From Gammaproteobacteria bacterium (GTDB lineage Bacteria; Pseudomonadota; Gammaproteobacteria; Pseudomonadales; Halieaceae): 5,522 nucleotides of DNA. The notes under the pieces are model-generated. The model was not told the DNA's origin. It searched no databases and was given only the letters and a program-made list of their open reading frames with translations. Position numbers and translations under genes: made by a program. Below are positions 1 to 5,522 of this stretch, in pieces; the first letter of the stretch is position 1, and each line of letters opens with the position of its first letter. The stretch covers positions 1 to 5,522 of the forward strand of contig JAOUDU010000223.1 of the NCBI GenBank assembly GCA_029859085.1, read 5' to 3'.

Positions 1-614
1 TCGTGCTCGCGTCCACCGAAGACACCTGGCAACAGGTGTTCCAGGCCCGGGGCGGCAGCTACCGCGTGCCCACCCTGGTGCTGTTCAGCGGCAGGGTCAA
101 TTCCGCCTGTGGTCTCGCCTCATCGGCGGTGGGGCCGTTTTACTGTCCCGGCGACCAGAAACTCTATATCGACCTGTCTTTCTTCGATGACCTCCAGCAG
201 CGCTATGGCGCCCCGGGAGACTTCGCCCAGGCCTACGTCGTGGCCCATGAAGTGGGCCACCATGTGCAGACACTGCTCGGCATCAGCCAGCAGGTGCAGG
301 AGGCGGGGCGCGGCAAGAGCAAGGCCCAGGTCAATGCCCTGTCAGTGCGGCAGGAGTTGCAGGCGGACTGCTTTGCCGGGCTGTGGGGTAACCAGGCGAA
401 CCGGCAGCGCCAGTGGCTGGACCCGGGCGACCTCGAGGAAGCCCTGCGCGCCGCCACCGCGATAGGCGATGACCGCCTGCAGCGGGAGGCCGGGGGCCAG
501 GTGGTGCCCGACAGCTTTACCCACGGCACCTCAGCCCAGCGGGTAGCGTGGTTCAAGCGGGGCTTTGAAAGCGGTGACATCAAAGCCTGCGATACGTTTG
601 CCGCCGATATCTAG
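1..614 (+). CDS. Putative neutral zinc metallopeptidase, YpfJ type (5' end missing)
   Basis: This is the C-terminal 203 residues of a predicted zinc-dependent endopeptidase of the YpfJ family (Pfam Zn_peptidase, PF04228). The frame opens at base 3 and runs in from outside the window, so the GTG at base 3 is very probably internal. E. coli YpfJ is roughly 290 residues, so about 85-90 N-terminal residues are missing. Seen in the sequence: the zinc-binding HEVGH motif (visible residues 82-86, bases 246-260), with His82 and His86 as ligands and Glu83 as the general base; a downstream [10 protein letters not shown] segment whose Glu118 is the probable third ligand; and two cysteines (36 and 48) in the family-typical CG...GPFYCPGD block. 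The substrate and physiological role of this family are poorly known. The gene converges on the UspA-like gene, and the two stop codons overlap in CTAG. Family assignment is firm; function is inferred from the motif. Confidence 0.93.
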   Translation, partial: VLASTEDTWQQVFQARGGSYRVPTLVLFSGRVNSACGLASSAVGPFYCPGDQKLYIDLSFFDDLQQRYGAPGDFAQAYVVAHEVGHHVQTLLGISQQVQEAGRGKSKAQVNALSVRQELQADCFAGLWGNQANRQRQWLDPGDLEEALRAATAIGDDRLQREAGGQVVPDSFTHGTSAQRVAWFKRGFESGDIKACDTFAADI

Positions 615-1381
615 TTGATGACGAGCACCTGTCCTGACGATCTGTCCAGGGCGGTCTCCAGTACCGCCGGTGCGACACCCCTGATGCAGTCCCCGGGCAG
701 CAGCAACAGGTCGTAGGGCGATTCGCGGATCAGGCGTGAAATCGTCGCCGGGTCACAGCTCAGGTTGGCCTGGACACAGATCCGGCTGCCGGGGCGATAG
801 AGGCTGTTGAGCTGCGACCGGTCCAGCGGGCCCACCGAAATCACGTAGATTTCTGATACCAGCCCCGCCTGTTGCAGCATATGCGCAGCGTCCAGTACGC
901 CCTGGTCCTGTGCCGTGCGGGCCAGCACCAGGCCCAGCCGGCGGATGGCTTTATCCGGTCGGGGCCGGGCGGCGGCGACCAGCTGCCAGCGCTGGCGCGC
1001 AGGAAAGAAGATATCCGACTGGCCGTCGCGTTCCAGTGCCGTGTGCAGACGGCTGCCGCTGGCATTTTCAAACCTGAGCTCCACCCGGTCGCGCCGGGCC
1101 AGGTCATCCAGCAGGCGGCGGGTGTCGCTGCTGACGAGGCTGTGGCGCTGGCTCAGGTGATCCCGCAGCAGGCTGCGCTCGCGGCCGCCCCTCAGGGTGA
1201 TCTCAGTGGTGAAAGGCAGGTCCGCCACCTGCTGCAGGCGAATGTCTTCCAGCAGCAGGCCCAGCAGGGTGCGATCGAGCAGCCGGGCGATTCGCACCAG
1301 GGTCTGCAGCGCGCCGGGGCTGATCCCCTGCAGGTCGATCGGGACCAGAATGCAACGGCGCGGGGACTGCTCAGTCACCAT
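611..1381 (-). CDS. UspA-like (HUP-fold) protein, two tandem degenerate domains
   Basis: This 256-residue protein resembles universal stress proteins. The N-terminal part opens with [14 protein letters not shown] (residues 8-21), the usual first strand and loop of a Usp domain, followed by a helix like the Usp alanine-rich helix. A second similar unit begins near residue 147 (RRLGLVLA) and ends in the strand VLVIN at the C-terminus, so it looks like two Usp-type units in tandem. The ATP-binding signature G-x2-G-x9-G-S/T is not recognisable in either half, so nucleotide binding is doubtful. The start chosen is the ATG at 1379-1381: an AAGGGGGG purine run lies about 8 bases upstream inside the protease gene. 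The frame stays open to 1483, but the ATG at 1412-1414 has its purine run directly abutting it, and the 1481-1483 start would overlap the protease far more. The start overlaps the end of the Lon-like gene by 11 bases, which suggests translational coupling. Family is moderately sure; cellular role is unknown. Confidence 0.78.
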   Translation of the reverse strand: MVTEQSPRRCILVPIDLQGISPGALQTLVRIARLLDRTLLGLLLEDIRLQQVADLPFTTEITLRGGRERSLLRDHLSQRHSLVSSDTRRLLDDLARRDRVELRFENASGSRLHTALERDGQSDIFFPARQRWQLVAAARPRPDKAIRRLGLVLARTAQDQGVLDAAHMLQQAGLVSEIYVISVGPLDRSQLNSLYRPGSRICVQANLSCDPATISRLIRESPYDLLLLPGDCIRGVAPAVLETALDRSSGQVLVIN

Positions 1382-3815
1382 GCCCCTGGCCCCCCTTGTC
1401 ACCACTCGCGTCATCTCCCTTGCCGCCGAACTTGCGGGCCAGCTCCCCGAGCTCCTCCAGGCGGGCCTGCACCAGGCCGTCAATGGAAGCGGCGCTGAAT
1501 CCTGTCAGCAGCTCCAGGGCCTCGTCTATCGTGTCGGCGCTGTACACCTGGAACTGGCCGGCCGCCACCGCATCCAGTACGTCCTGGCGCAACATCAGGT
1601 GCACAACATTGGCCCCCGGGATGACGACGCCCTGGCTGCCGCTGAGTCCCCGCGCCGCACAGATATCGAAGAAACCCTCGATTTTTTCATTCACCCCGCC
1701 AATCGCCTGCACCCGGCCGTGCTGGTTCAGGGAGCCGGTCACCGCCAGGTCCTGCCGCACCGGGATATCGGCGATGGCGGAAATCAGCGCAACCAGTTCC
1801 GCCACCGAGGCGCTGTCGCCCTCGATCCCGCCGTATGACTGTTCGAACACCAGGCTTGCACTGAGGGGCAGCGGGCGATTGCGCGCATAGCGGTTGGCCA
1901 GCAGCGAGCTGATGATCATCACCGCCTTGGAGTGGATGTTGCCGCCGAGATCGACCTCGCGCTCGATGTCGAGCACCTTGCCGGACCCCAGTCTGGCGGT
2001 GGCGGTTATGCGCGTGGGGCGACCGAAGGCATAGTCGCCCAGCAGGTAGACGGCCAGGCCGTTGACCTGCCCGACCGCGGCGCCGCTGGTCGCCACCAGC
2101 ATAATGTCCCGGAGGATGCCTTCGTGAGATTTCTCCCGGAACTGGTCCAGGCGGCGCACCGCTGCGAGTGCGGCCCCGGTGACATGCCCTGCGGTGATCA
2201 CGCTGGCCCCGGCGCGGCGGGCGATGAAGTCGCTCTCGGTGAGGAGGTCTTCCAGGCGACCGCCGTGCAGGCTCAGCTTTTCGCTGTCCTCGATGCGCCG
2301 GGCGGCGTACTCGATCACCCGGGCAACGCCCTCGCGATCCAGCGGCAACAGCTGCTTGCGCTCATGCACGGACCTGATCATGCGGGCGAACAACAGGGTG
2401 CTTTCCGGCCCGCGCACCACATCCTCCGACATGTCCGCCGCCACCTTGAACAGGGTGGCAAACTCCGGGTCATACTGCTCCAGGATGTAATAGATATAGC
2501 GGTCGCCCTGCAACACGACCTTGACGTCCAGCGGCAGCGGTTCCGGTTGCAGCTGCACGGTGCTGACGAAGCTGAACAGCTGCTCCAGGCTCTGGATCCG
2601 AATTTCCCGGGCTTTCAGCGCCCGCTTCAGGGCGGGCCAGGCATAGGGGCTGGTCAGCAGCTTGTCGGCGTCGAGAATCAGGTAGCCGCCGTTGGCGCGG
2701 TGCAGCGCGCCCGCCTTGATCAGGTTGAAGTCGGTCACCAGGGTGCCCATCTGCGACACGTACTCCACCCGGCCTATCAGGTTGCTGAAGCCGGGACTGT
2801 CCTCGTAGACGACCGGCGCGCTCGCCAGGGCCTGGTTGTCCACCAGCACGTTGACGTTGTACTGGGGAAACTCCTTTACCCGGCTTTTCAGGTTGTCGGG
2901 GATAGCCGACTCCTCCTGCACCTGGGTAAAGGCCTCCGCCTGTTCCAGCACATCCGCGTGAACCGCGTCCAGGTGGGTGAGGACCGCGGGAAATTCCTGG
3001 TATTTGCTCTTCAGCTCGTTCAGCACCGGGTCAATCGCCAGCTTGCTGAACTCTCGGTTCATTTCCTTGAAGGCTGTGCGGCTGTCCTTTTTCCAGCCCG
3101 GCAGCTGTCGCACGATCACTTTCAGTTCCTGCTTCAGCTCCTCGATCACGTCCATCACGCGCTTTTTCTCTTCCTCCGGCTGGGCCTCGAAGGCCTGGGG
3201 AGTGATGATTTCCCCGTCTTTCATCGGCGCCAGGGTATACCCGTTGGGGGTCTGGATCATGGCTATACCTGCCGCCGCGGCCTTTTCGCCGAGGGCCTGG
3301 AAAGATTCCTTTTCGCGGTCCTGGTATTTTTCGCCGAGTTCCTGCACCCGGGCCTGGTACTCGTCACTCTGGAAAGTCGACGGGAGCGCGGCCAGCAGCT
3401 CCTCGACCGCGTGGTTCAGGTCATTGCGCAGCTGGCAGGCCTTGCCCCTGGGCAGCCGCAGGGCCACCGGTCGATCGGGGGAGTCGAAATTGTTGACGTA
3501 ACACCAGTCGGAAGGCTCTCCCCGGCGGTTTGCGCCGGGGTTCGCCAGCAGGGAGCCGAGCACGCTGTCCAGCAGCTCGCTCTTGCCTACTCCCGCCGTT
3601 CCCAGCAGGAAGATGTTGTACCCCTCATGGGGGATCTGCAGGCCGAACTCCAGTGCCTCCACTGCCCGGTCCTGGCCCAGGTGCACCGCCAGTGGCTCGA
3701 GCTCGACAATCGACTCGAAGGGCAGGTCCGCCGGGTCACAGCGACGGTACAGTCGCGCCAGGGGCAGGGGGGGGCGCGCCCCGGCCGGATGCAGTTGAGG
3801 TGTCTCCATGGTCAT
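1371..3815 (-). CDS. Lon-like ATP-dependent protease, AAA_32 type
   Basis: This 814-residue predicted cytoplasmic protease couples ATP hydrolysis to protein degradation with a Ser-Lys dyad. The N-terminal AAA+ part has a clear Walker A (GTAGVGKS, residues 72-79) and a Walker B-like GGYLILDAD (376-384). Between them lies a charged, probably coiled-coil insertion (about 130-310), typical of the AAA_32/YcbZ/AsrA group and absent from classical Lon. The C-terminal Lon protease domain spans about 570-775, with the nucleophile Ser668 in GIEGDSAS and Lys711 in GGVNEKIEGF. The 43-residue gap between them equals that of Ser679 and Lys722 in E. coli LonA. There is no classical Lon N-terminal substrate domain. 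Length fits the long form related to Pseudomonas AsrA rather than the shorter E. coli YcbZ (about 590). The last 20 residues are a Gly/Asp/Lys-rich tail. The start at 3815 has GAGGGAG 11 bases upstream; a second ATG two codons on is less well spaced. It heads an operon with the UspA-like gene behind an FNR-type promoter. All catalytic residues are intact. Confidence 0.95.
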   Translation of the reverse strand: MTMETPQLHPAGARPPLPLARLYRRCDPADLPFESIVELEPLAVHLGQDRAVEALEFGLQIPHEGYNIFLLGTAGVGKSELLDSVLGSLLANPGANRRGEPSDWCYVNNFDSPDRPVALRLPRGKACQLRNDLNHAVEELLAALPSTFQSDEYQARVQELGEKYQDREKESFQALGEKAAAAGIAMIQTPNGYTLAPMKDGEIITPQAFEAQPEEEKKRVMDVIEELKQELKVIVRQLPGWKKDSRTAFKEMNREFSKLAIDPVLNELKSKYQEFPAVLTHLDAVHADVLEQAEAFTQVQEESAIPDNLKSRVKEFPQYNVNVLVDNQALASAPVVYEDSPGFSNLIGRVEYVSQMGTLVTDFNLIKAGALHRANGGYLILDADKLLTSPYAWPALKRALKAREIRIQSLEQLFSFVSTVQLQPEPLPLDVKVVLQGDRYIYYILEQYDPEFATLFKVAADMSEDVVRGPESTLLFARMIRSVHERKQLLPLDREGVARVIEYAARRIEDSEKLSLHGGRLEDLLTESDFIARRAGASVITAGHVTGAALAAVRRLDQFREKSHEGILRDIMLVATSGAAVGQVNGLAVYLLGDYAFGRPTRITATARLGSGKVLDIEREVDLGGNIHSKAVMIISSLLANRYARNRPLPLSASLVFEQSYGGIEGDSASVAELVALISAIADIPVRQDLAVTGSLNQHGRVQAIGGVNEKIEGFFDICAARGLSGSQGVVIPGANVVHLMLRQDVLDAVAAGQFQVYSADTIDEALELLTGFSAASIDGLVQARLEELGELARKFGGKGDDASGDKGGQGHGD

Positions 3816-3826
3816 CTTCGCTGTAA

Positions 3827-3833
3827 CTCCCTC
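3827..3833 (-). promoter_or_regulatory. Ribosome binding site of the Lon-like gene
   Basis: The minus strand reads GAGGGAG here, ending 11 bases before the ATG at 3813-3815. A second in-frame ATG at 3807-3809 would leave a 17-base gap, so the site supports the upstream start. Confidence 0.6.
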
Positions 3834-3843
3834 GTGCGTTCGC

Positions 3844-3892
3844 AGCTACAAGAATAGTCGAGCCGGCGGCGGCCGGGGTTAAGCCAGATCAA
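3844..3892 (-). promoter_or_regulatory. Predicted FNR/ANR-type class II promoter of the Lon/Usp operon
   Basis: On the minus strand, TTGATCTGGCTTAA occupies 3879-3892. The FNR/ANR consensus is TTGAT-N4-ATCAA: the upstream half matches 5/5 and the downstream half 3/5. Downstream, TATTCT (3851-3856) is a plausible -10 element keeping the key TA...T positions. Placing that hexamer at -12 to -7 puts transcription start at 3844, and the centre of the box (3885.5) then falls at exactly -41.5, the spacing at which FNR activates class II promoters. The box covers the place of a -35 element, and no good -35 is otherwise evident. The predicted untranslated leader is about 28 bases and includes the ribosome binding site. 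Inference: oxygen-limited conditions induce the protease and UspA-like protein through an FNR, ANR or DNR-type regulator. The regulator itself is not in the window. Confidence 0.6.
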
Positions 3893-4032
3893 GTAAACGG
3901 CAGCCCGCGACGCGCTATCGATCGGCGGCTGCCACCTGTCGCCTTTTCAATCGCGTCGAAAAGTGGACAGATCGCGGCGCCGGGAATCTGCAGCGATCAT
4001 AAACGCGTACACAGGACCACAGGAGGCAAGCC
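3893..4032. other. Non-coding remainder between the divergent Lon-like and small membrane protein genes
   Basis: About 140 bases with no convincing gene. Two short inverted repeats are visible: CTTTTC/GAAAAG at 3943-3948 and 3958-3963 (9-base gap), and GATCGC/GCGATC at 3970-3975 and 3993-3998 (17-base gap). Neither is followed by a T-tract, so neither looks like an intrinsic terminator; they could be operator half-sites for the plus-strand gene. I found no well-spaced -35/-10 pair for that gene: TGGACA at 3964-3969 resembles a -35 and CATAAA at 3998-4003 resembles a -10, but 28 bases separate them. Confidence 0.4.
4021..4026 (+). promoter_or_regulatory. Strong Shine-Dalgarno of the small membrane protein gene
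   Basis: A perfect AGGAGG lies 6 bases before the ATG at 4033-4035. It is the best ribosome binding site in the window and a main reason for accepting the short downstream frame as a real gene. Confidence 0.8.
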
Positions 4033-4251
4033 ATGACCACCGCACGCTTTATCGAGTACCGCATCACCCGCGACCTGCTGCGGCAGCGGGCGCGTAACAC
4101 ACGTTCGCCCCGGCCACTACTGGTGGAACGCCTGATCACTGTAACGGCCGTGACCGCCGTTATGCTGTTGCTGGGCAGCTATGCCCAGGAGCTGCTGTGG
4201 GCGCTGGTGGCGGGTGCGGCGGTGCTCACCCTGGGGATCCGCACGCCCTGA
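4033..4251 (+). CDS. Small predicted inner-membrane protein, 72 residues, unknown function
   Basis: I do not recognise this protein as a member of a named family. The first 33 residues are strongly basic, with ten arginines and few acidic residues. Two hydrophobic stretches follow (about 34-50 and 54-69), separated by a short SYAQE turn and ending in RTP. This predicts a two-helix hairpin in the cytoplasmic membrane; by the positive-inside rule the arginine-rich N-terminus would be cytoplasmic. There is no signal peptidase site and no cysteine or histidine that would suggest metal or haem binding. The perfect AGGAGG six bases upstream and the coherent basic-then-hydrophobic design support it being real. 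It is divergent from the Lon-like gene and converges on the transglutaminase-like gene with a 35-base gap, so it is probably a single-gene unit. It may be a small membrane accessory or stress protein, but this is only a guess. Confidence 0.72.
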   Translation: MTTARFIEYRITRDLLRQRARNTRSPRPLLVERLITVTAVTAVMLLLGSYAQELLWALVAGAAVLTLGIRTP

Positions 4252-4286
4252 GGCAAGGCCAATGCCGCTGGCGCGGGGAGCTGCCT

Positions 4287-4982
4287 TCAGCCGGCGACCT
4301 CGCGCGCCACGTCCGCATCCCAGTCGGCCGCGCGCGGTATGCCGGCGTCGGCGTCTCCGTGGAGCATTCGCGGGTAGTGTTCCCGCATCACCGCCATCAG
4401 CTCCTCGAAAGGCAGGTCGAAATACTCGCCGCGCTCGTTCAGGTATTCCATGTGGCGGTTACCCGCCACGTCGAAGGCGTGGTAGAGGCTGTCCTGGCGG
4501 CCGTCGAACTCCAGCGGCCGCAATCCGAATTTCTCACACAGCTCGATATTGAAGGCGGGTGTTGCCTTGACCCAGCGGCCGTCGAGGTAGAGAGAGGTGT
4601 AGCCGTGGAAATAATACACGTCGGTCTGCATGGCCTGGCGCAGGCGCTCGGTGGAGAGGTGATTGCGCACATCCGCGTAGCCGACACGGGCGGGAATACC
4701 CGCCGCGCGGCCCAGGGCCGCGAGCAGTAACGCCTTGGTGACACACCAGCCCTCTCCCGCCGCCAAAGTGACGCTGGCACGGTAGGCTCCGGGTGCTGTC
4801 TCCACCAGGTAGGGGTTGTAACGAATGCCGTCGCGAACCCGGTAGTACAGTGCCACCGCTGTTTTCACGGCATCCCCGGCGGGATCGGCCAGCGCCGTCG
4901 CCAGCGTCACGATAGCGGGATGTTCGCTGTCGATAAAAGTGCCGGGCTGCAGGCAGTCGTTGGCGCTGGGCAGGTCTTCCAT
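4287..4982 (-). CDS. Transglutaminase-like (papain-fold) cysteine protein
   Basis: This 231-residue protein carries the bacterial transglutaminase-like domain (Transglut_core, PF01841). The core is visible in order: a helix with YYRVRDGIRYNPY (residues 47-59); the nucleophile Cys80 in GEGWCVTKA, with the usual helix ALLLAALGRAAGIPARV after it; and His126 in YFHGYTSLYLDGRW. After the last tryptophan, family members usually have DPT, whose Asp completes the Cys-His-Asp triad; here the sequence is KATPAFN, so Thr141 stands where Asp is expected. A conserved-looking tail (residues 146-201) follows. No signal peptide or membrane segment is seen, so it is probably cytoplasmic. Such proteins act as amidases, proteases or cross-linkers; no substrate can be deduced. 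The ATG at 4980-4982 has GAGGAT about 10-12 bases upstream and a candidate extended -10 promoter further up. The 63-base gap to the upstream haem-protein gene leaves independent transcription likely. Confidence 0.88.
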   Translation of the reverse strand: MEDLPSANDCLQPGTFIDSEHPAIVTLATALADPAGDAVKTAVALYYRVRDGIRYNPYLVETAPGAYRASVTLAAGEGWCVTKALLLAALGRAAGIPARVGYADVRNHLSTERLRQAMQTDVYYFHGYTSLYLDGRWVKATPAFNIELCEKFGLRPLEFDGRQDSLYHAFDVAGNRHMEYLNERGEYFDLPFEELMAVMREHYPRMLHGDADAGIPRAADWDADVAREVAG

Positions 4983-4990
4983 GGTGAATA

Positions 4991-5018
4991 CGATCCTCAG
5001 GTGCGATTCTCAGGTGCG
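4991..5018. repeat. Short tandem direct repeat in the leader of the transglutaminase-like gene
   Basis: CGATCCTCAGGTGCG (4991-5005) and CGATTCTCAGGTGCG (5004-5018) are two 15-base copies with a 13-base period, sharing two bases and differing at one. On the coding (minus) strand, the start-proximal copy contains GAGGAT, the likely ribosome binding site, and the distal copy has the weaker GAGAAT. Confidence 0.75.
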
Positions 5019-5023
5019 GGGAG

Positions 5024-5051
5024 GTTATACCACCCGGAGGCCGGCCTACAA
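5024..5051 (-). promoter_or_regulatory. Candidate extended -10 promoter of the transglutaminase-like gene
   Basis: On the minus strand, TGGTATAAC (5024-5032) gives a TG-N extended -10 with a 5/6 match to TATAAT. A weak TTGTAG at 5046-5051, 16 bases upstream, could be the -35 and overlaps the stop codon of the haem-protein gene. Transcription would start near 5017, within the tandem repeat, giving a leader of about 35 bases. Confidence 0.45.
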
Positions 5052-5522
5052 GTTCCTGGACACGCTGATCGCACCGCGCACCTGACCCAGGTTGTAGCCG
5101 GTGGCCTGGTCATCCGGGTAGTACTGTCGCAGCGCGTCCTGGGTTGCATCGGCCAGGCCCTTGCCGTGGCACAACAGGCACAGCGGTTCCACACCCTGGG
5201 CCTGCATATATCGATAGCGTCCCCCCACGACCTCGCCAAAGCTGATATCCGCGGCATCCTCCCCCTCCCCCTGGCGCCGGTCGAACTCGAGCAGTACCTT
5301 GCGCTCCCAGCTGTCCGGTACTGCCCGGCTCGCATTGCGGGCGCTGAGACTGACCCGCTTGACGGTCCATCCCGACCCGGCGCTGAGGGCGTCGGCAATG
5401 CCGGGCGCAATATCCGCACACACGGCAATCGCACGGGTGGGCCCGCCCTCGGCCATGGCCTGCTTCAGTTGCGGCTTCAGCAGGCTGACAAACTCCTGGG
5501 CCAGCGCTCCGGCCTGCTTTGC
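5046..5522 (-). CDS. Tll0287-like (DUF3365) c-type haem protein, 5' end missing
   Basis: This is the C-terminal 158 residues of a predicted periplasmic haem protein; the frame is open to the window edge, so the ATG at 5454-5456 is internal. The visible part begins with an amphipathic helix (AKQAGALAQEFVSLLK...) and runs into PTRAIAVCADIAP, followed by a PAS-like region. It ends with CLLCHGKG (CxxCH at visible residues 115-119, bases 5166-5180), then YYPDDQATGYNLGQVRGAISV, which is diagnostic of DUF3365. CxxCH predicts one covalently bound haem c and hence export, so the missing N-terminus should hold a signal peptide or membrane anchor. In the cyanobacterial family member Tll0287 the haem has His/Cys axial ligands, and Cys35 here (bases 5418-5420) lies in the equivalent AIxVC context. 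A role in redox sensing or electron transfer is inferred. The stop lies 63 bases before the transglutaminase-like start. Confidence 0.9.
   Translation of the reverse strand, partial: AKQAGALAQEFVSLLKPQLKQAMAEGGPTRAIAVCADIAPGIADALSAGSGWTVKRVSLSARNASRAVPDSWERKVLLEFDRRQGEGEDAADISFGEVVGGRYRYMQAQGVEPLCLLCHGKGLADATQDALRQYYPDDQATGYNLGQVRGAISVSRNL

Noticed and set aside
3..5. GTG as start of the zinc peptidase
   Set aside because: The visible protein begins mid-domain and is about 85-90 residues shorter than the family; the true start lies before the window.
1382..1483. Longer N-terminus for the UspA-like protein from ATGs at 1481-1483 or 1412-1414
   Set aside because: The extra residues (Trp/Arg/Ser-rich) look like out-of-frame protease sequence, and the Usp-type first strand begins just after the ATG at 1379-1381.
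872..1498. 208-codon plus-strand frame opposite the UspA-like gene
   Set aside because: Composition is Gln/Ala/Gly-rich with no domain signature, as expected of an antisense shadow in GC-rich DNA.
1932..3857. 641-codon open frame on the plus strand, opposite the Lon-like gene
   Set aside because: It lies antisense to a gene with intact Walker and Ser-Lys motifs, shows no recognisable domain, and its length follows from GC-rich codon bias on the opposite strand.
3915..4139. 74-codon minus-strand frame across the non-coding gap and the start of the small membrane protein gene
   Set aside because: Arginine/serine-rich shadow composition, no hydrophobic or domain pattern, and overlap with a gene that has a perfect Shine-Dalgarno.
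4248..4290. Imperfect inverted repeat CTGAGGCA/TGCCTTCAG between the convergent membrane protein and transglutaminase-like genes
   Set aside because: The stem is short with a bulge, the loop is about 26 bases and there is no T-tract, so it is not supportable as a terminator.
4197..4730. 177-codon plus-strand frame overlapping the end of the small membrane protein gene and the transglutaminase-like gene
   Set aside because: Antisense to a clear transglutaminase-like domain, with no plausible ribosome binding site or domain of its own.
5454..5456. ATG as start of the DUF3365 protein
   Set aside because: The frame continues without a stop to base 5522 and encodes a helix consistent with the family; a c-type haem protein also needs an export signal that this start would omit.
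1..5522. Search for an undescribed defence, mobile or biosynthetic system
   Set aside because: All genes but one small membrane protein fall in known or likely families, spread over at least four separate transcription units, with no mobile-element, repeat-array or toxin-antitoxin signature.

Overview
This 5.5 kb window is GC-rich (low-to-mid 60s percent by eye) and looks like an ordinary stretch of a gammaproteobacterial chromosome. The gene content fits a free-living, possibly marine or Pseudomonas-like gammaproteobacterium: a YpfJ-type zinc metallopeptidase, a long Lon-like protease of the AAA_32 type, and a Tll0287-like (DUF3365) haem protein. I cannot name a genus from sequence alone. 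There are no RNA genes, insertion sequences, CRISPR arrays or attachment sites. Genes are tightly packed, and both edges of the window cut through a gene.

Layout. (1) Bases 1-614, plus strand: C-terminal part of a putative neutral zinc metallopeptidase with an HExxH motif. (2) Bases 611-3815, minus strand: a two-gene unit read right to left. First comes an 814-residue Lon-like ATP-dependent protease, then a 256-residue UspA-like protein whose ATG lies inside the end of the protease gene (11-base overlap). The stops of the zinc peptidase and the UspA-like gene share one CTAG. (3) Bases 3816-4032: the only sizeable non-coding stretch. It carries a convincing FNR/ANR-type promoter for the Lon/Usp pair. 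(4) Bases 4033-4251, plus strand: a 72-residue protein with two predicted membrane segments and a strong ribosome binding site. (5) Bases 4287-4982, minus strand: a transglutaminase-like cysteine protein. (6) Bases 5046-5522, minus strand: the C-terminal 158 residues of a Tll0287-like (DUF3365) c-type haem protein, cut by the window edge.

How the parts fit. The Lon-like protease and the UspA-like protein are almost certainly co-transcribed and probably translationally coupled. A site matching 8 of the 10 defined positions of the FNR/ANR box is centred exactly 41.5 bases upstream of the start inferred from a TATTCT -10 element. That is the class II activator spacing, so the pair is probably induced at low oxygen. 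The transglutaminase-like gene has a candidate extended -10 promoter of its own and a short tandem duplication in its leader. I see no undescribed multi-gene system here; the most informative points are the oxygen-responsive promoter, the altered catalytic triad of the transglutaminase-like protein, and the likely His/Cys haem ligation of the DUF3365 protein.
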